DNA from: an uncultured Spirochaetaceae bacterium
GTDB lineage: Bacteria > Spirochaetota > Spirochaetia > Treponematales > Treponemataceae
Assembly: GCA_902766125.1 (NCBI GenBank)
Contig: CACXCG010000030.1
Location: 1-34,113 of the forward strand
Direction of reading: 5' to 3'
Length of the DNA stretch: 34,113 nucleotides
In this document: positions 15,941 through 25,400 of the stretch, piece after piece
How the letters are laid out: each line of letters opens with the position of its first letter
How positions within the stretch are numbered: the stretch's first letter is position 1
The notes under the pieces: generated by a model
What the model saw: the letters and a program-made list of their open reading frames with translations, nothing else
The model's database searches: none
Told to the model about the DNA's origin: nothing
Made by a program: the position numbers and the translations under genes

Positions 15941-16265
15941 CAGAAACCTCTGTAACAGAATGAATGATATAGAATGTATCATAAAATCCTGTTTTTTCCA
16001 ATGCATACCGGGCCTTATCTGAAGGATTCATTATAAACAGTTTTGTCTTATTCTTAAGACCGTCGTTGAATCCTGCAAGAATAATTCCTATACCGGAAGA
16101 ATCCACCTGTGTAACGGCAGACATATCCAGTACGACATTTGTCTGTGTTATATTGTTGTATACTTTTTCACGGAATTCCGAAATGGTATAGGCGTTACAG
16201 GCACCGTTCATTTCCATAAGAACATAGTTAGCACCTTTTTTTTCGCGCAAAGACAGCTGATCCAT
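15933..16265 (-). CDS. STAS-domain anti-sigma factor antagonist
   Basis: 110 residues, a single STAS domain of the SpoIIAA/RsbV type. VVLDMSAVTQVDSSGIGIILAG contains the conserved DSSG loop (55-58), whose Ser is the usual phosphorylation site in partner switching; the phosphorylated form is inactive and is restored by a PP2C/SpoIIE phosphatase. ATG shares one base with the upstream phosphatase gene's stop (TAATG), and GGGAGG precedes it. Placement directly after two SpoIIE-type genes makes it their probable substrate. No RsbW/SpoIIAB-type kinase is encoded in the window, so the kinase partner must lie elsewhere. Confidence 0.92.
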   Translation of the reverse strand: MDQLSLREKKGANYVLMEMNGACNAYTISEFREKVYNNITQTNVVLDMSAVTQVDSSGIGIILAGFNDGLKNKTKLFIMNPSDKARYALEKTGFYDTFYIIHSVTEVSDA

Positions 16266-18442
16266 TATTTGCTACCTCCCAAATACTTCATTACGAAGAG
16301 CGTTATGTCATCATCCAGTTCTTTAGAAGTAAACTTGACCAGAGCATCGTAGGTAAACTGAGCAATCTTTCCGGCAGGATACATAAGATTTTCTATAAGA
16401 GAACGCTGAACACGCTCTTTTCCAAACGGTTCATTACGGATTGACTGTGTTTCAATAAGACCGTCGGTACAGGAAACAACAACATCGCCCGGTAACAGTT
16501 TAACTTTCTTTACTTTAATAAGCGGACCAATGTCTTTTGCAAAGCCTAAGATTTTACCTTCACCCTGAACTTCAATGACGTTGTTATACGCTTTGGTATA
16601 AACAAACAGTGCAGGAGTACCGCAGTTGATGTAGTACAATGTGTCGGTAGAAAAATCAATCAGTGCAAATAGACCTGCAAAGTACGAACCTTTAGGAAGT
16701 TCATCACGGATAAAGAGGTTTACTTTTTCAACCAGTTTCTTAAAGTCTTTTATTTCAGAAAGGAAGGTTCGGATAACAGACTTAAGAATAACCATGTTCA
16801 TTGAAGCAGCAATACCCTTACCGCTCATTGAACCGACAACAATAATGTGACGGGTATCAGTAAGACGGATCATATCAATGAACTCACCACCAATGTTATG
16901 TGCAGGAATCATCTTGTAGCCCGCATCAACTTTGGTATTCTTAATAAGATCCATATTTTCCTGAATAGAAGTAATGATCTGACCTGACATGCGGATTTCG
17001 CGGTTAACCGTTCCGACAACAGATTCATTCATCATGTTCTTCATGTAGTAGCCTGCAAGGAAGAAGTGAGAATATAACTTGGTAAAGGCCTTGTAGTCAT
17101 AATCCATGTAAATATTCTTATCCATCTTCTTGTACAGAAGCAAAAGACCAACAATACGACGGCCTTCGTTAAGCAGAATAAAGGCTTCTGCGCCAGTATC
17201 AGCAAGAATCTTCTGAAGCTGTTCGCGTGCAGGAGCAACGTTGTAGTCACGGGCAAGCCATTCTCTGAATACGATCGGGTGCTTTAAGTTTAACAGTACG
17301 TCAAAACCTGAATCTTCGAAGGGAATAGAAAATTTCTTTTCGTCATCAGCCCAAACCGTTTCAAGAGAACCTTCTCCGGAATCCAGCATAATGTTCATGT
17401 GCGAGACGGTAACGTACTTATGGAAGGCATGGAACAGTTCCTGCGGAATTTCTTTACCGTTACCTTCATACTTAATTGCAGCAAGGGCTTTTTCAAAGAA
17501 GGGTTCGTACTTTCTGTCACGCATAAAATCTTTACTGATTAAGAATTCAGTAATGAAATACCAGACAATGTTAAATGCAATGTTTGCAGCGGTCCAGGCA
17601 ACAAAGAAGAGCACCTTGCTGTCCTGCATAAGCGGCCAGATAAAGTAGAAGGAAACACCGGCAACTACAGCAGGAATCACAAAGCGGAACAGGATACGCA
17701 TTTCAAGGCGCGTAGAAGTCTTATAGTCAATGATTTCGTGTGTACAGGCTGCGCGTACAAACAGCAGCACCTGCGGAATAAAACACAGCATGATTAAAGA
17801 CCACATGAGCGGAATGCGGCGGGCACCGATGTTAATCAAAACAAGAGAAAGCCATTCAGTAAAGACACCCAGTGCACACAGACGCATGCGCTGACGGTCA
17901 AGCATACCGTTCATATTTTCTGAGCGTACCAGCGTTACAATAACCGATACAAACGGAATAATCACAAGGTACAGCAGGTTCGCTGTTTCAAACCAGGTCA
18001 GCGGATAGAACGATGCAAGTGCGCCAGAGAAGACTTTGTTAGAAACTACTTCAAATTCTCCTGCAGGTGTAATGGAAACATTTGAAAATGCACCCGGTAC
18101 AAAGAAGAACACAACAAAGACAACTGCGTTCAGAACCCAGTTGACTGCGGTAATGGATTTGTTTGGTTTAAATTCCGGGAACATGTACAGATACATACAG
18201 CTGTACACAGAAAACCACAATAGCAGCGTAAAGACTGCCTTTGCAATAATGAGTGCAAGTTTTGGAGGAGCCCAGAAGCACATGACCATGACAAGTGCCA
18301 TAAGACCAATAAGGGTTGCACACAGCAGCACCAGATTGATAAGCGGATGCGTACTTTTGTGAATACCGTAACGGGTATCAATATTAAACGAAGCCCAGAT
18401 AAGAGCGGCACATGCAATTATGTTAATGAACAGAAATACCAT
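16265..18442 (-). CDS. Membrane SpoIIE-type protein with altered metal ligands
   Basis: 725 residues. The N-terminal ~300 residues carry about eight hydrophobic segments. A GAF-like region of about 180 residues follows (about 320-500: LFHAFHKYVTVSHMNIMLDS, AEAFILLNEGRRIVGLLLLYKK). A PP2C/SpoIIE domain occupies about 505-720. Where active members have GGDFYD and GD-V-SGKG, this protein has GGEFID (Glu520) and VGSMSGKG (Ser538), so two expected acidic metal ligands are changed. The later ones, TDG (Asp660) and LDDD (710-712), remain. It may be a weak phosphatase or a pseudoenzyme that senses a signal and controls its neighbours. The start lies one base after the stop of the canonical phosphatase gene and the stop overlaps the STAS start. 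Confidence 0.88.
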   Translation of the reverse strand: MVFLFINIIACAALIWASFNIDTRYGIHKSTHPLINLVLLCATLIGLMALVMVMCFWAPPKLALIIAKAVFTLLLWFSVYSCMYLYMFPEFKPNKSITAVNWVLNAVVFVVFFFVPGAFSNVSITPAGEFEVVSNKVFSGALASFYPLTWFETANLLYLVIIPFVSVIVTLVRSENMNGMLDRQRMRLCALGVFTEWLSLVLINIGARRIPLMWSLIMLCFIPQVLLFVRAACTHEIIDYKTSTRLEMRILFRFVIPAVVAGVSFYFIWPLMQDSKVLFFVAWTAANIAFNIVWYFITEFLISKDFMRDRKYEPFFEKALAAIKYEGNGKEIPQELFHAFHKYVTVSHMNIMLDSGEGSLETVWADDEKKFSIPFEDSGFDVLLNLKHPIVFREWLARDYNVAPAREQLQKILADTGAEAFILLNEGRRIVGLLLLYKKMDKNIYMDYDYKAFTKLYSHFFLAGYYMKNMMNESVVGTVNREIRMSGQIITSIQENMDLIKNTKVDAGYKMIPAHNIGGEFIDMIRLTDTRHIIVVGSMSGKGIAASMNMVILKSVIRTFLSEIKDFKKLVEKVNLFIRDELPKGSYFAGLFALIDFSTDTLYYINCGTPALFVYTKAYNNVIEVQGEGKILGFAKDIGPLIKVKKVKLLPGDVVVSCTDGLIETQSIRNEPFGKERVQRSLIENLMYPAGKIAQFTYDALVKFTSKELDDDITLFVMKYLGGSK

Positions 18443-18443
18443 A

Positions 18444-19847
18444 TCAGCCTACCACCTTTGCAACCATCATAGTAACGTCATCACGCAGTTTTTTACCGCC
18501 ATTGTAGTCGAATACCAGATCAACTACATCGTTGATAAATTCCTGCGGCATTTTTTCTGCACTGCGGCGGATTGTGTCCTGATACAAATCTGTTGTACCA
18601 AGTTCAATTCCGTTTTCATCCATAACTTCTGAAACACCGTCCGAAGACATTAAGATAACGTCTCCACGGAACAGACGCATTTCGTCAACCGTAACATCAT
18701 CAATATCAATAATACCAACCAGAGAACAGTTTGAAGTAAGCGGTTTAATACGGTATCCGTCAGGAGCACGGGTAATGATAAGCGGGTCAGACATAGATGC
18801 GTTTACATAACGGATTGTCATTTTCTGCGTATCTACAATACCAAGGAACAGAACCGTATACTTATCCTGCAGTTTCATTCCCTTAATGGCTTTATCTACC
18901 GCGCGGATCATTGTGGGGAGATCTTCTTTATCCTGAAGAATCTTAACCGTATTCATAACCAAACCCATAACCAAAGCGGCGGCAAGACCTTTACCGGATA
19001 CGTCTCCCAGCATTAACAGGGTTTTGTGGTCGTCAATCGGAAGCACTGAATAATAGTCACCCGAAACGTTAACCAGCGGACGGAAGTATGCAGCAACTGT
19101 AAGCTTATTGATTTTAGGCATCTCTAACGGAAGGAACGAGCGCTGTGTATCTGCAAGCTGCTGCCATTCCTGAGACAGAGAAGAAATTTCTGACAGGTTT
19201 GAAATGGTGATTGCACGGGTAAGGAAGCGCCTGAACTCTTCAAACAGAGAATCATAGATAACACGGTCAAACAGTTTTGTGTAGCGGCAGAACACATACA
19301 GGTGATGATGATTAAAGCACAGGAAAAATCCGCGGGCTTCTGACGGGTCAAGCATAATACCCATTTCATCATCCATAAAGTGAACGCCTTCTGCCCAGTT
19401 ATCGGGATAGTTCATTCCCAGATGTTCTACTACCTCTGGACGTGAGGTAAGACGGCTGGGGCTATTATAAAGAACATAATTACGGTTTGTGTCTATGAGC
19501 AGGACAGAACAGTCACCTTTCTGTTCCAGGACATCAGAAATTGCTTCATACAAATCATCCAAAGAATAGCAGAAACGCAGACGGTGTATGAAATCTGTGA
19601 TAATTGAGGTTTCTCCCATGTACAGAGAGGAAGTTTCAATGTGCTCATATAAATTCTTCCGCAGATGGAATACAAGCATGGAAAAAATCACAAATGCAAC
19701 ACATGAAAAAATGCTTAAGAATAAACGGAAGGAAGACAGCTGTTCCGCAGAAACCAAACTTGCAACACTTACCATAAGAACGACAAGTACTACCGCAAGA
19801 ATTGCCTGGCTCAAATACAGAACAAGACGTTTTCGAGTTTTATACAT
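18444..19847 (-). CDS. Membrane SpoIIE-type serine phosphatase
   Basis: 467 residues from ATG 19847, with GAGGTG four bases upstream; a GTG at 19865 is open but has no such site. Two membrane helices (about 9-33 and 41-60) are followed by a GAF-like domain (about 80-210), a short coiled segment and the PP2C domain (about 245-465). Metal ligands are intact: SGDYYS (Asp264), LGDVSGKG (Asp282), SSDGVSE (Asp403) and LRDDVT (456-457). Enzymes of this type remove phosphate from a STAS antagonist, freeing it to bind an anti-sigma factor. It is first in the operon with the second SpoIIE-like gene, STAS and the VanY lipoprotein, and has its own promoter after dnaJ. Confidence 0.92.
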   Translation of the reverse strand: MYKTRKRLVLYLSQAILAVVLVVLMVSVASLVSAEQLSSFRLFLSIFSCVAFVIFSMLVFHLRKNLYEHIETSSLYMGETSIITDFIHRLRFCYSLDDLYEAISDVLEQKGDCSVLLIDTNRNYVLYNSPSRLTSRPEVVEHLGMNYPDNWAEGVHFMDDEMGIMLDPSEARGFFLCFNHHHLYVFCRYTKLFDRVIYDSLFEEFRRFLTRAITISNLSEISSLSQEWQQLADTQRSFLPLEMPKINKLTVAAYFRPLVNVSGDYYSVLPIDDHKTLLMLGDVSGKGLAAALVMGLVMNTVKILQDKEDLPTMIRAVDKAIKGMKLQDKYTVLFLGIVDTQKMTIRYVNASMSDPLIITRAPDGYRIKPLTSNCSLVGIIDIDDVTVDEMRLFRGDVILMSSDGVSEVMDENGIELGTTDLYQDTIRRSAEKMPQEFINDVVDLVFDYNGGKKLRDDVTMMVAKVVG

Positions 19848-19866
19848 ATACACCTCAATAAACACT

Positions 19867-19896
19867 ATTATATCATATTTTCGGCATATATGTGAA
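19867..19896 (-). promoter_or_regulatory. Promoter of the SpoIIE/STAS operon
   Basis: On the - strand, TTCACA (19896-19891), an 18-base spacer and a perfect TATAAT (19872-19867), about 20 bases before the ATG at 19847. It lies in the 81-base gap after dnaJ. Confidence 0.55.
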
Positions 19897-19928
19897 AAAA
19901 TTTTAATTTTTACCTCTTTTTACGGAGG

Positions 19929-21080
19929 TTATGATCTTCCCAGAGAAGAAAGTTCAATAAGTCCGGGAGATTTAGTTGCATTTTCCAGCGCAGCGTACTC
20001 TTCCATGATTTTCTGCTGCTGACGGCTCAGTTTTGAAGGCAGCTGTACAATAATTTTTACGTACAGGTCTCCCTTGCGGGATGAAGATGCATAGGGAACA
20101 CCCTCTTCCTTGATGCGCAAAAGCTTACCGTGCGTTGTTCCCGCAGGAACTTTGAGGGTAATTTTACGGCCGTCAAGAGATGTAATGGTAACATCGGCAC
20201 CTAAAACCGCCTGAGACATGCTTATAGGGACTGCACAATACAGGTCATTTGCATCGCGTTCAAAGTAGCGGTCCGGTTCTGTGTGAATGACAATAATAAG
20301 GTCGCCTGCAGAACCGCCATTTGTACCCGCATCGCCCTGGTGAGGAATGGTAATGCGCCGTCCGTCATCAACGCCAGCAGGAATGCTTATGGTCATAACC
20401 TTGCTCTTTTCCTGAACACCGCTACCCTGACAGGCAGTACAGGGATGGTCAATAACCGTACCCTTTCCGTTACAGGTAGGACAGGTCTGCTGCACCTGGA
20501 AAAAGCCTGCACTGCGTCTGATCTGACCGGCTCCCTGACAGGAAGGACAGGTCTTACGGCTTGAACCGGAAGCACCGCCGGTACCGCCACAAGATGAACA
20601 GGTTTCGTGATGACTGAAGCGAATGTCTTTTTTACAGCCGTACACTGCTTCTTTAAAGGAAATTTCAAGGTCGTAGCGGAGGCTTGCACCGTTGTTATTG
20701 TTACGGCTGCGTGAACCAGATGAAAATCCACCCATTCCACCGCCAAAAATGTTTTCAAAAATGTCGCTGAATCCGCCGCCTGCACCGCCAAACAGGTCGC
20801 TGAAGTCGTGGAAGGCATGGCTGTAACCGCCTGCACCGCCGCCACCCATTCCGTCAAGGCCAGCAAATCCGTACTGGTCGTAAATGGGACGTTTCTGGTC
20901 ATCGCTTAAGATTTCGTAGGCTTCGGTAGCCTCTTTGAATTTTTCTTCTGCTTCTTTGTCGCCGGGGTTACGGTCGGGATGATATTTTACCGCAAGCTTA
21001 CGGTATGCTTTTTTTATAGTTTCTTTGTCAGCGCTCTTGTCGATTCCAAGCACTTCGTAATAGTCACGTTTGCCAGCCAT
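19929..21080 (-). CDS. dnaJ: Chaperone DnaJ
   Basis: 383 residues, a full-length class A J-protein. It delivers unfolded clients to DnaK and stimulates its ATPase. The J domain (1-70) has the HPD tripeptide at 34-36. A Gly/Phe-rich region (about 75-125) follows, then four CxxCxGxG zinc repeats at 161-168, 178-185, 200-207 and 214-221, and the C-terminal substrate-binding domains. ATG 21080 has AGGA seven bases upstream. dnaK and grpE lie on the same strand in the usual order, but about 8 kb upstream instead of adjacent. No CIRCE element is visible; a sigma-70-like promoter precedes the gene. Confidence 0.98.
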   Translation of the reverse strand: MAGKRDYYEVLGIDKSADKETIKKAYRKLAVKYHPDRNPGDKEAEEKFKEATEAYEILSDDQKRPIYDQYGFAGLDGMGGGGAGGYSHAFHDFSDLFGGAGGGFSDIFENIFGGGMGGFSSGSRSRNNNNGASLRYDLEISFKEAVYGCKKDIRFSHHETCSSCGGTGGASGSSRKTCPSCQGAGQIRRSAGFFQVQQTCPTCNGKGTVIDHPCTACQGSGVQEKSKVMTISIPAGVDDGRRITIPHQGDAGTNGGSAGDLIIVIHTEPDRYFERDANDLYCAVPISMSQAVLGADVTITSLDGRKITLKVPAGTTHGKLLRIKEEGVPYASSSRKGDLYVKIIVQLPSKLSRQQQKIMEEYAALENATKSPGLIELSSLGRS

Positions 21081-21113
21081 CTTTTATGTCCTGAACTTAA
21101 TTATTCTTCCATG

Positions 21114-21142
21114 AATATACTAAAAAAAAGGGAAATAGTAAA
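21114..21142 (-). promoter_or_regulatory. Candidate dnaJ promoter
   Basis: On the - strand, TTTACT (21142-21137), a 17-base spacer and TATATT (21119-21114), about 34 bases before the dnaJ ATG. It shows that dnaJ could be transcribed alone, although separated from dnaK. Confidence 0.4.
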
Positions 21143-21200
21143 GGAAAAAGTGGTGATTGTACCTCGCACTGGTCCTCACGGGATGTTTGCAGTTTTTTTC

Positions 21201-21229
21201 TTGACTTTCACAAGTTTCTTCATTATCTT
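21201..21229 (+). promoter_or_regulatory. Candidate promoter for the Rpn nuclease gene
   Basis: TTGACT (21201-21206), a 17-base spacer and TATCTT (21224-21229). It leaves a leader of about 150 bases before ATG 21389. Apart from this and the dnaJ promoter, I see nothing else in the 308-base gap 21081-21388. Confidence 0.4.
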
Positions 21230-21388
21230 TCAAATTGTAAAGGTTGCAGATCAAACCTATTTACCACCAGTTTATTGAACTTTTTTCCTTTCGCTCTCTG
21301 CACGAAATTTACCACAAGTCTTCTGGAAACTGGCAGTTGGACTAAGATACAGTTGTGTCTTTATCTTAACTCCATAAGGAAGGCTTTT

Positions 21389-22393
21389 ATGAACATTCCG
21401 TCAATCAGACCATCCCCGGATGCACTCTTAAATCCATGTGCAGACCCCATTTTCAAAATTCTTTTCACGAACGAATCAAAAGAATCCAATCAGGCACTCA
21501 CCGGCTTTCTCACCGACATCATCGGAAAAAAAGTCACCAACGTCGTTTTGCAGCCAAACGAACTTTCGGGAGAGTCTATCACTGACAAACAGTCAGAATT
21601 CGATATCAACTGCCGCATCGAAGGCAAAATCGTAAATATCGAGATGCAAGGACTTAACAGAGACAATCACTTTGGTAAGCGAGCCGAATACCATGTCGCA
21701 CACCTTCTGAATCATTACATCAAAAAAGGCATGGACTGGAATGAATCTCTCAAAACGTACCAGATTTCTGTATTAAACTTCATCTTTGACAAAAATGAGC
21801 AAAACAGCGTGAATCACTATTTTATGAGGAACGAAAACGGGCGACCCGTATCAAAAACGCTCAACATCATATTTATGGAACTTCCCAAAATTGACCTTTT
21901 GCCGGATGATATTTCATTATTGACACCAGAGCAGATATGGGGTAAATTTTTCTTGTACGCAGCAGTTCCAGAAAAAAAGGATTTTATAGAACAACTTGCA
22001 AAAGCAAACAGGGGGATAGCTATGGCCGTTACCGTTTTAAAGAATATCAGCCAGGACGAACTGAACTGGTATCACGAAACACGTTACTGGATGCATGTCT
22101 CCGATATGAAAACAATGAAAAATGAAGCAGAACGGCGCGGACTTAAAGAAGGCCGGGCAAAAGGCTTAAAAGAGGGACGAGCTGAAGGAAGAGCCGAAGG
22201 AAGAGCTGAAGGAAGAGCTGAAGGAAGAGCTGAAGGAAGAGCCGAAGGACTAGCCGAGGGTAAACTCAAAGGTGCACGAGAGAATGCTATTGAAAATGCA
22301 AAAAATCTTCTCAAAATGAATCTTCTAACACACGAACAGATTTCACAGGCTGTAGGGCTATCGGTTGAAGAAATAAAAGGTCTTGTTGAGTAA
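21389..22393 (+). CDS. Rpn-family recombination-promoting nuclease / PD-(D/E)XK transposase-like protein
   Basis: 334 residues from ATG 21389, preceded by AAGGAAGG; upstream Met-less frame is leader. The N-terminal domain shows the Rpn/YhgA-like pattern: PCADPIFKILFTNESKESNQ..LTGFL, then FDINCRIEGKIVNIEMQ, where the Asp and the E-x-Q are the PD-(D/E)XK active-site residues. These proteins are DNA nucleases once annotated as transposases (PDDEXK_2 family) and often occur in many diverged copies per Treponema genome. The C-terminus contains seven tandem 12-bp units encoding GRAE-type tetrapeptides, then a predicted helix (LTHEQISQAVGLSVEEIKGL) typical of the family tail. It is a + strand gene among - strand neighbours, in the accessory stretch between dnaJ and dnaK. 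Confidence 0.88.
   Translation: MNIPSIRPSPDALLNPCADPIFKILFTNESKESNQALTGFLTDIIGKKVTNVVLQPNELSGESITDKQSEFDINCRIEGKIVNIEMQGLNRDNHFGKRAEYHVAHLLNHYIKKGMDWNESLKTYQISVLNFIFDKNEQNSVNHYFMRNENGRPVSKTLNIIFMELPKIDLLPDDISLLTPEQIWGKFFLYAAVPEKKDFIEQLAKANRGIAMAVTVLKNISQDELNWYHETRYWMHVSDMKTMKNEAERRGLKEGRAKGLKEGRAEGRAEGRAEGRAEGRAEGRAEGLAEGKLKGARENAIENAKNLLKMNLLTHEQISQAVGLSVEEIKGLVE
22175..22258 (+). repeat. Seven tandem 12-bp units in the Rpn gene
   Basis: Units of GGAAGAGCYGAA repeat head to tail from 22175: six encode Gly-Arg-Ala-Glu and the last Gly-Leu-Ala-Glu. The first unit reads GGACGAGCTGAA. The 12-base period keeps the frame, so copy-number change would alter the length of the charged linker without inactivating the gene. 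Confidence 0.9.
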
Positions 22394-22447
22394 CAACCAG
22401 CCCTGTTAGCAGAAACACAACATTGTTACTGCAAGTATTGCAGTTGT

Positions 22448-25400
22448 CTAGAAAGCACGGATTGCACATATATAATATTCGACTTGCTTGCCCTGTTCAA
22501 ACCGTACTCCATTTCCGAAGCTAAAGTAGTATGCCATAAAAGAATTGGTGCTATTACTTTGGGACGACGACCAGTAATACTTATCACCAAATGTGCTACC
22601 ATTACACAAAGTGCTTGCATTATCTACCGTTGACTTAACTTTCCATATATAAAACAACTCTGCTATAGATGGAAAGTACCATTCGTTTTCATAGTCTGTA
22701 CCATTTATGTTACTTCCACTTTGGCTTGCATAATTCTTTGCAAAATACCAGGCAGGATACTTTGCTTGGGTTCCAGAGTCAGTTACATAGTTAGATGTTG
22801 AAAGCTGTTCAAAGTTGTCACTTCCGTCTTTGTCTTCAGAAAAAGTATATGCCCCATCCGATCCATCTATCTTACACACGGTATTAACTTTTCTTCTATA
22901 TGCTGTTGCACTTTCCAGGCACCATGCAAGTTTCGATGTACTATGCAAGAGACCCACTCCCAGCATACGGCTTTCACCATTATTTGAGCATTCTGTTCCA
23001 ATGTAGAAAATTACTGCGATTGCGGCATTTTTCTGGTCGTCGGTCAAAGTCAAGTCTGAACTGTAAGGAATTGCAGAACCGTCATTAAATACAATGTCAC
23101 CTACAGCATCAGGAGCAAGTTTTGTTCCATAATATTTTTTGAGATTTCCGCTAGAAGCGATATACCATAATTTTCCGTCTGTACTTGGCGTCAAAGTAAA
23201 TTTTCCAACCTGATCTCCAAGGGTAACACCACTGTCTGCTTCAAGTACCGTTACCGTATCAGCATAGCGTTCAGGGGTAACTGTCAGCTGATCGCTGGAT
23301 GTATGTTTTGAAAGGTTAGACACAATCTTTATCTTTCTTCCATCACAGAGGAACACATCATTATCGTAGATATATGCATCAGCTCCTATTTTGAACAATG
23401 CACTATCATTATTCATGACATACACACCGCTTCCGGCAACGTCCTGTTCAGCATTTGCATTCTCTGTTTTTTCAACAGTATTTCCGTGAATCTTTCCGCC
23501 TGTCATCTGGAAGGTACCTGCAGCAGGAGATCCGGCGCCAACACTAAATGTACCGACTGCAACACCACCTCCGCCTGACGAATACGTAGCTTGAGATGTA
23601 TTATTGTTTACCAGTGCATTTCCGGTAATTTCACCGTGAGCCATACTAAATACAGAATCTGACCCTCCGGTAAATACGCCTGCACCTGATGCACCGCTAC
23701 CAGTTGCAGTGTTCCCGCTTATAAGTCCTGCATTAAACGTTACTCCTGCAGTATTATAAATACCGCCACCCTTACCGGAAGTTGCAGTATTGTTTTTAAT
23801 ACTGATATAACTTTCGTCAGTGTAGCTGGTATTTCTGTAGGTAGTACAGCTTCCTGTATTATAAATTCCACCGCCATACGCGGCAGCATTTCCTTCAATC
23901 GTACATTCCAATATATACAGTGTTTTCTGGCTGTTAATACCACCGCCATTACCGTTTGCACATTTATTATACAAAACGGAAGCTTGGTAAAGTGATATTT
24001 CTGAATCCGCTGTTCCGCAGATTCCGCCGCCATCATAATTTGCAAAATTATAGCAAACCCCGCCGGCACATCCAGTCATTGACAATTCAGTGTAATAGCC
24101 AACATACACTTTACTTGTTCCCGTGCTGTAAATACCGCCGCCGTTATTATACGCAAAATTTGAATAGTTTCCTGTTGTCGATTTTGCTGTTTCTCTCTTT
24201 GTTGCATCTCCGACTACAGCAGAAGAACACATACAGAAGGTTCCGCCATCGTTGTAAACACCGCCGCCGTTATTAAAGGCTGTATTACCGTAAATCTTTC
24301 CGCCTCTGAAGTAGAAGATTCCGGTATTCACCACACCGCCGCCAATGCCTTTTCCGGTATTACTTGAACTTCCTGCAGTATTTGAACAGATCTGTCCGCC
24401 GTTCATGGTAACGGTTCCTGTGTTATAAATACCGCCACCGTCTGCAATATCACCGGTAAGCGTTGCGGTATTACCTGAAATCATAACACCTTCGGTAATG
24501 GTAAGCTCTCCGGCATTGTAGATTCCACCGCCCTGATTTCCTTTGTTTGTCGAAATAAATACACCGTTTGCCGAAGTTCCGTCACCAAGCGTAACTTTTG
24601 TCTGTGAATACTGAATATGGATTCCGCCTCCGTGGTAACTGGTTTTTCCTTTGGTAACGGTAAGGTTAAGAATGGTAATGGGAATATTTTTTGCATTGAT
24701 GGTAAGTGCAGGACCAGCTTCACCTGCATCTATTTTTGCAGCAGCACTTGTTCCCTGCACCGTAAGCGAAGCTGCAGTAATTGTTTCAGGAATTTCCTGA
24801 ACAGCAGACAGGGTTCCGTCGATATAGATTGTATATTCTCCACTGTTGCTTGTCAGAAGAAAACAGGCATTTTTTATGGTATCAAAAGGATCAGTACTTG
24901 TTCCCGTTGCAGTAGCAGTACCGTTTGCCTTAACATAAATGGGAGCATCCAGGACAAACTTTTTCTTGTCTGCAGAAAGCTTTACATTCCAGTCGGAGTT
25001 GGTAAGCGTAAAATAGGTTTTATATGAAGTAAGGTCAGAAACCTTTGTTCCGTCTGCTTCTACTATAACAAATCCGCGGGACGGATCTTCTGATGTAATT
25101 GTTGCAACAGGAGCAGTGCCGGTAAGACGATCGGTTACTTTTATTTTTGTTCCCGAAGCAAGAATAACCGGAGCTGATGAAGAAATTGCAGCAGGACCGC
25201 TCATTTCAAGTATTGAGGTAGTCTCTCTTAGCCTTACACCTCTTTCTACAGTAGAACTGTTATATACAGAACCGTTTGTCATTGAAAGCGTACACGCACC
25301 AAACAGAAGAATTTCTGTTGCATCCTGATAACCGTTTGCATGCATGGAGTTATTGTAAATGCTTCCACCGGACATGACCGCACTGTCACAAAGCTGAAGG

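Noticed and set aside
20393..20902. 169-codon - strand frame inside dnaJ
   Set aside because: It is an out-of-frame shadow of dnaJ produced by its Gly-rich and Cys-rich codons, with no ribosome-binding site or recognisable domain.
21389..22393. Rpn-family gene as evidence of a complete insertion sequence
   Set aside because: No terminal inverted repeats or target-site duplication was seen around it; current knowledge treats the family as nucleases rather than classical transposases.
22451..22620. C-terminus of the beta-helix lipoprotein as a diversity-generating retroelement variable region
   Set aside because: The tail is in a fold class reminiscent of such targets, but no template repeat, reverse transcriptase or accessory gene is in the window and the codons show no obvious AAC-rich pattern.
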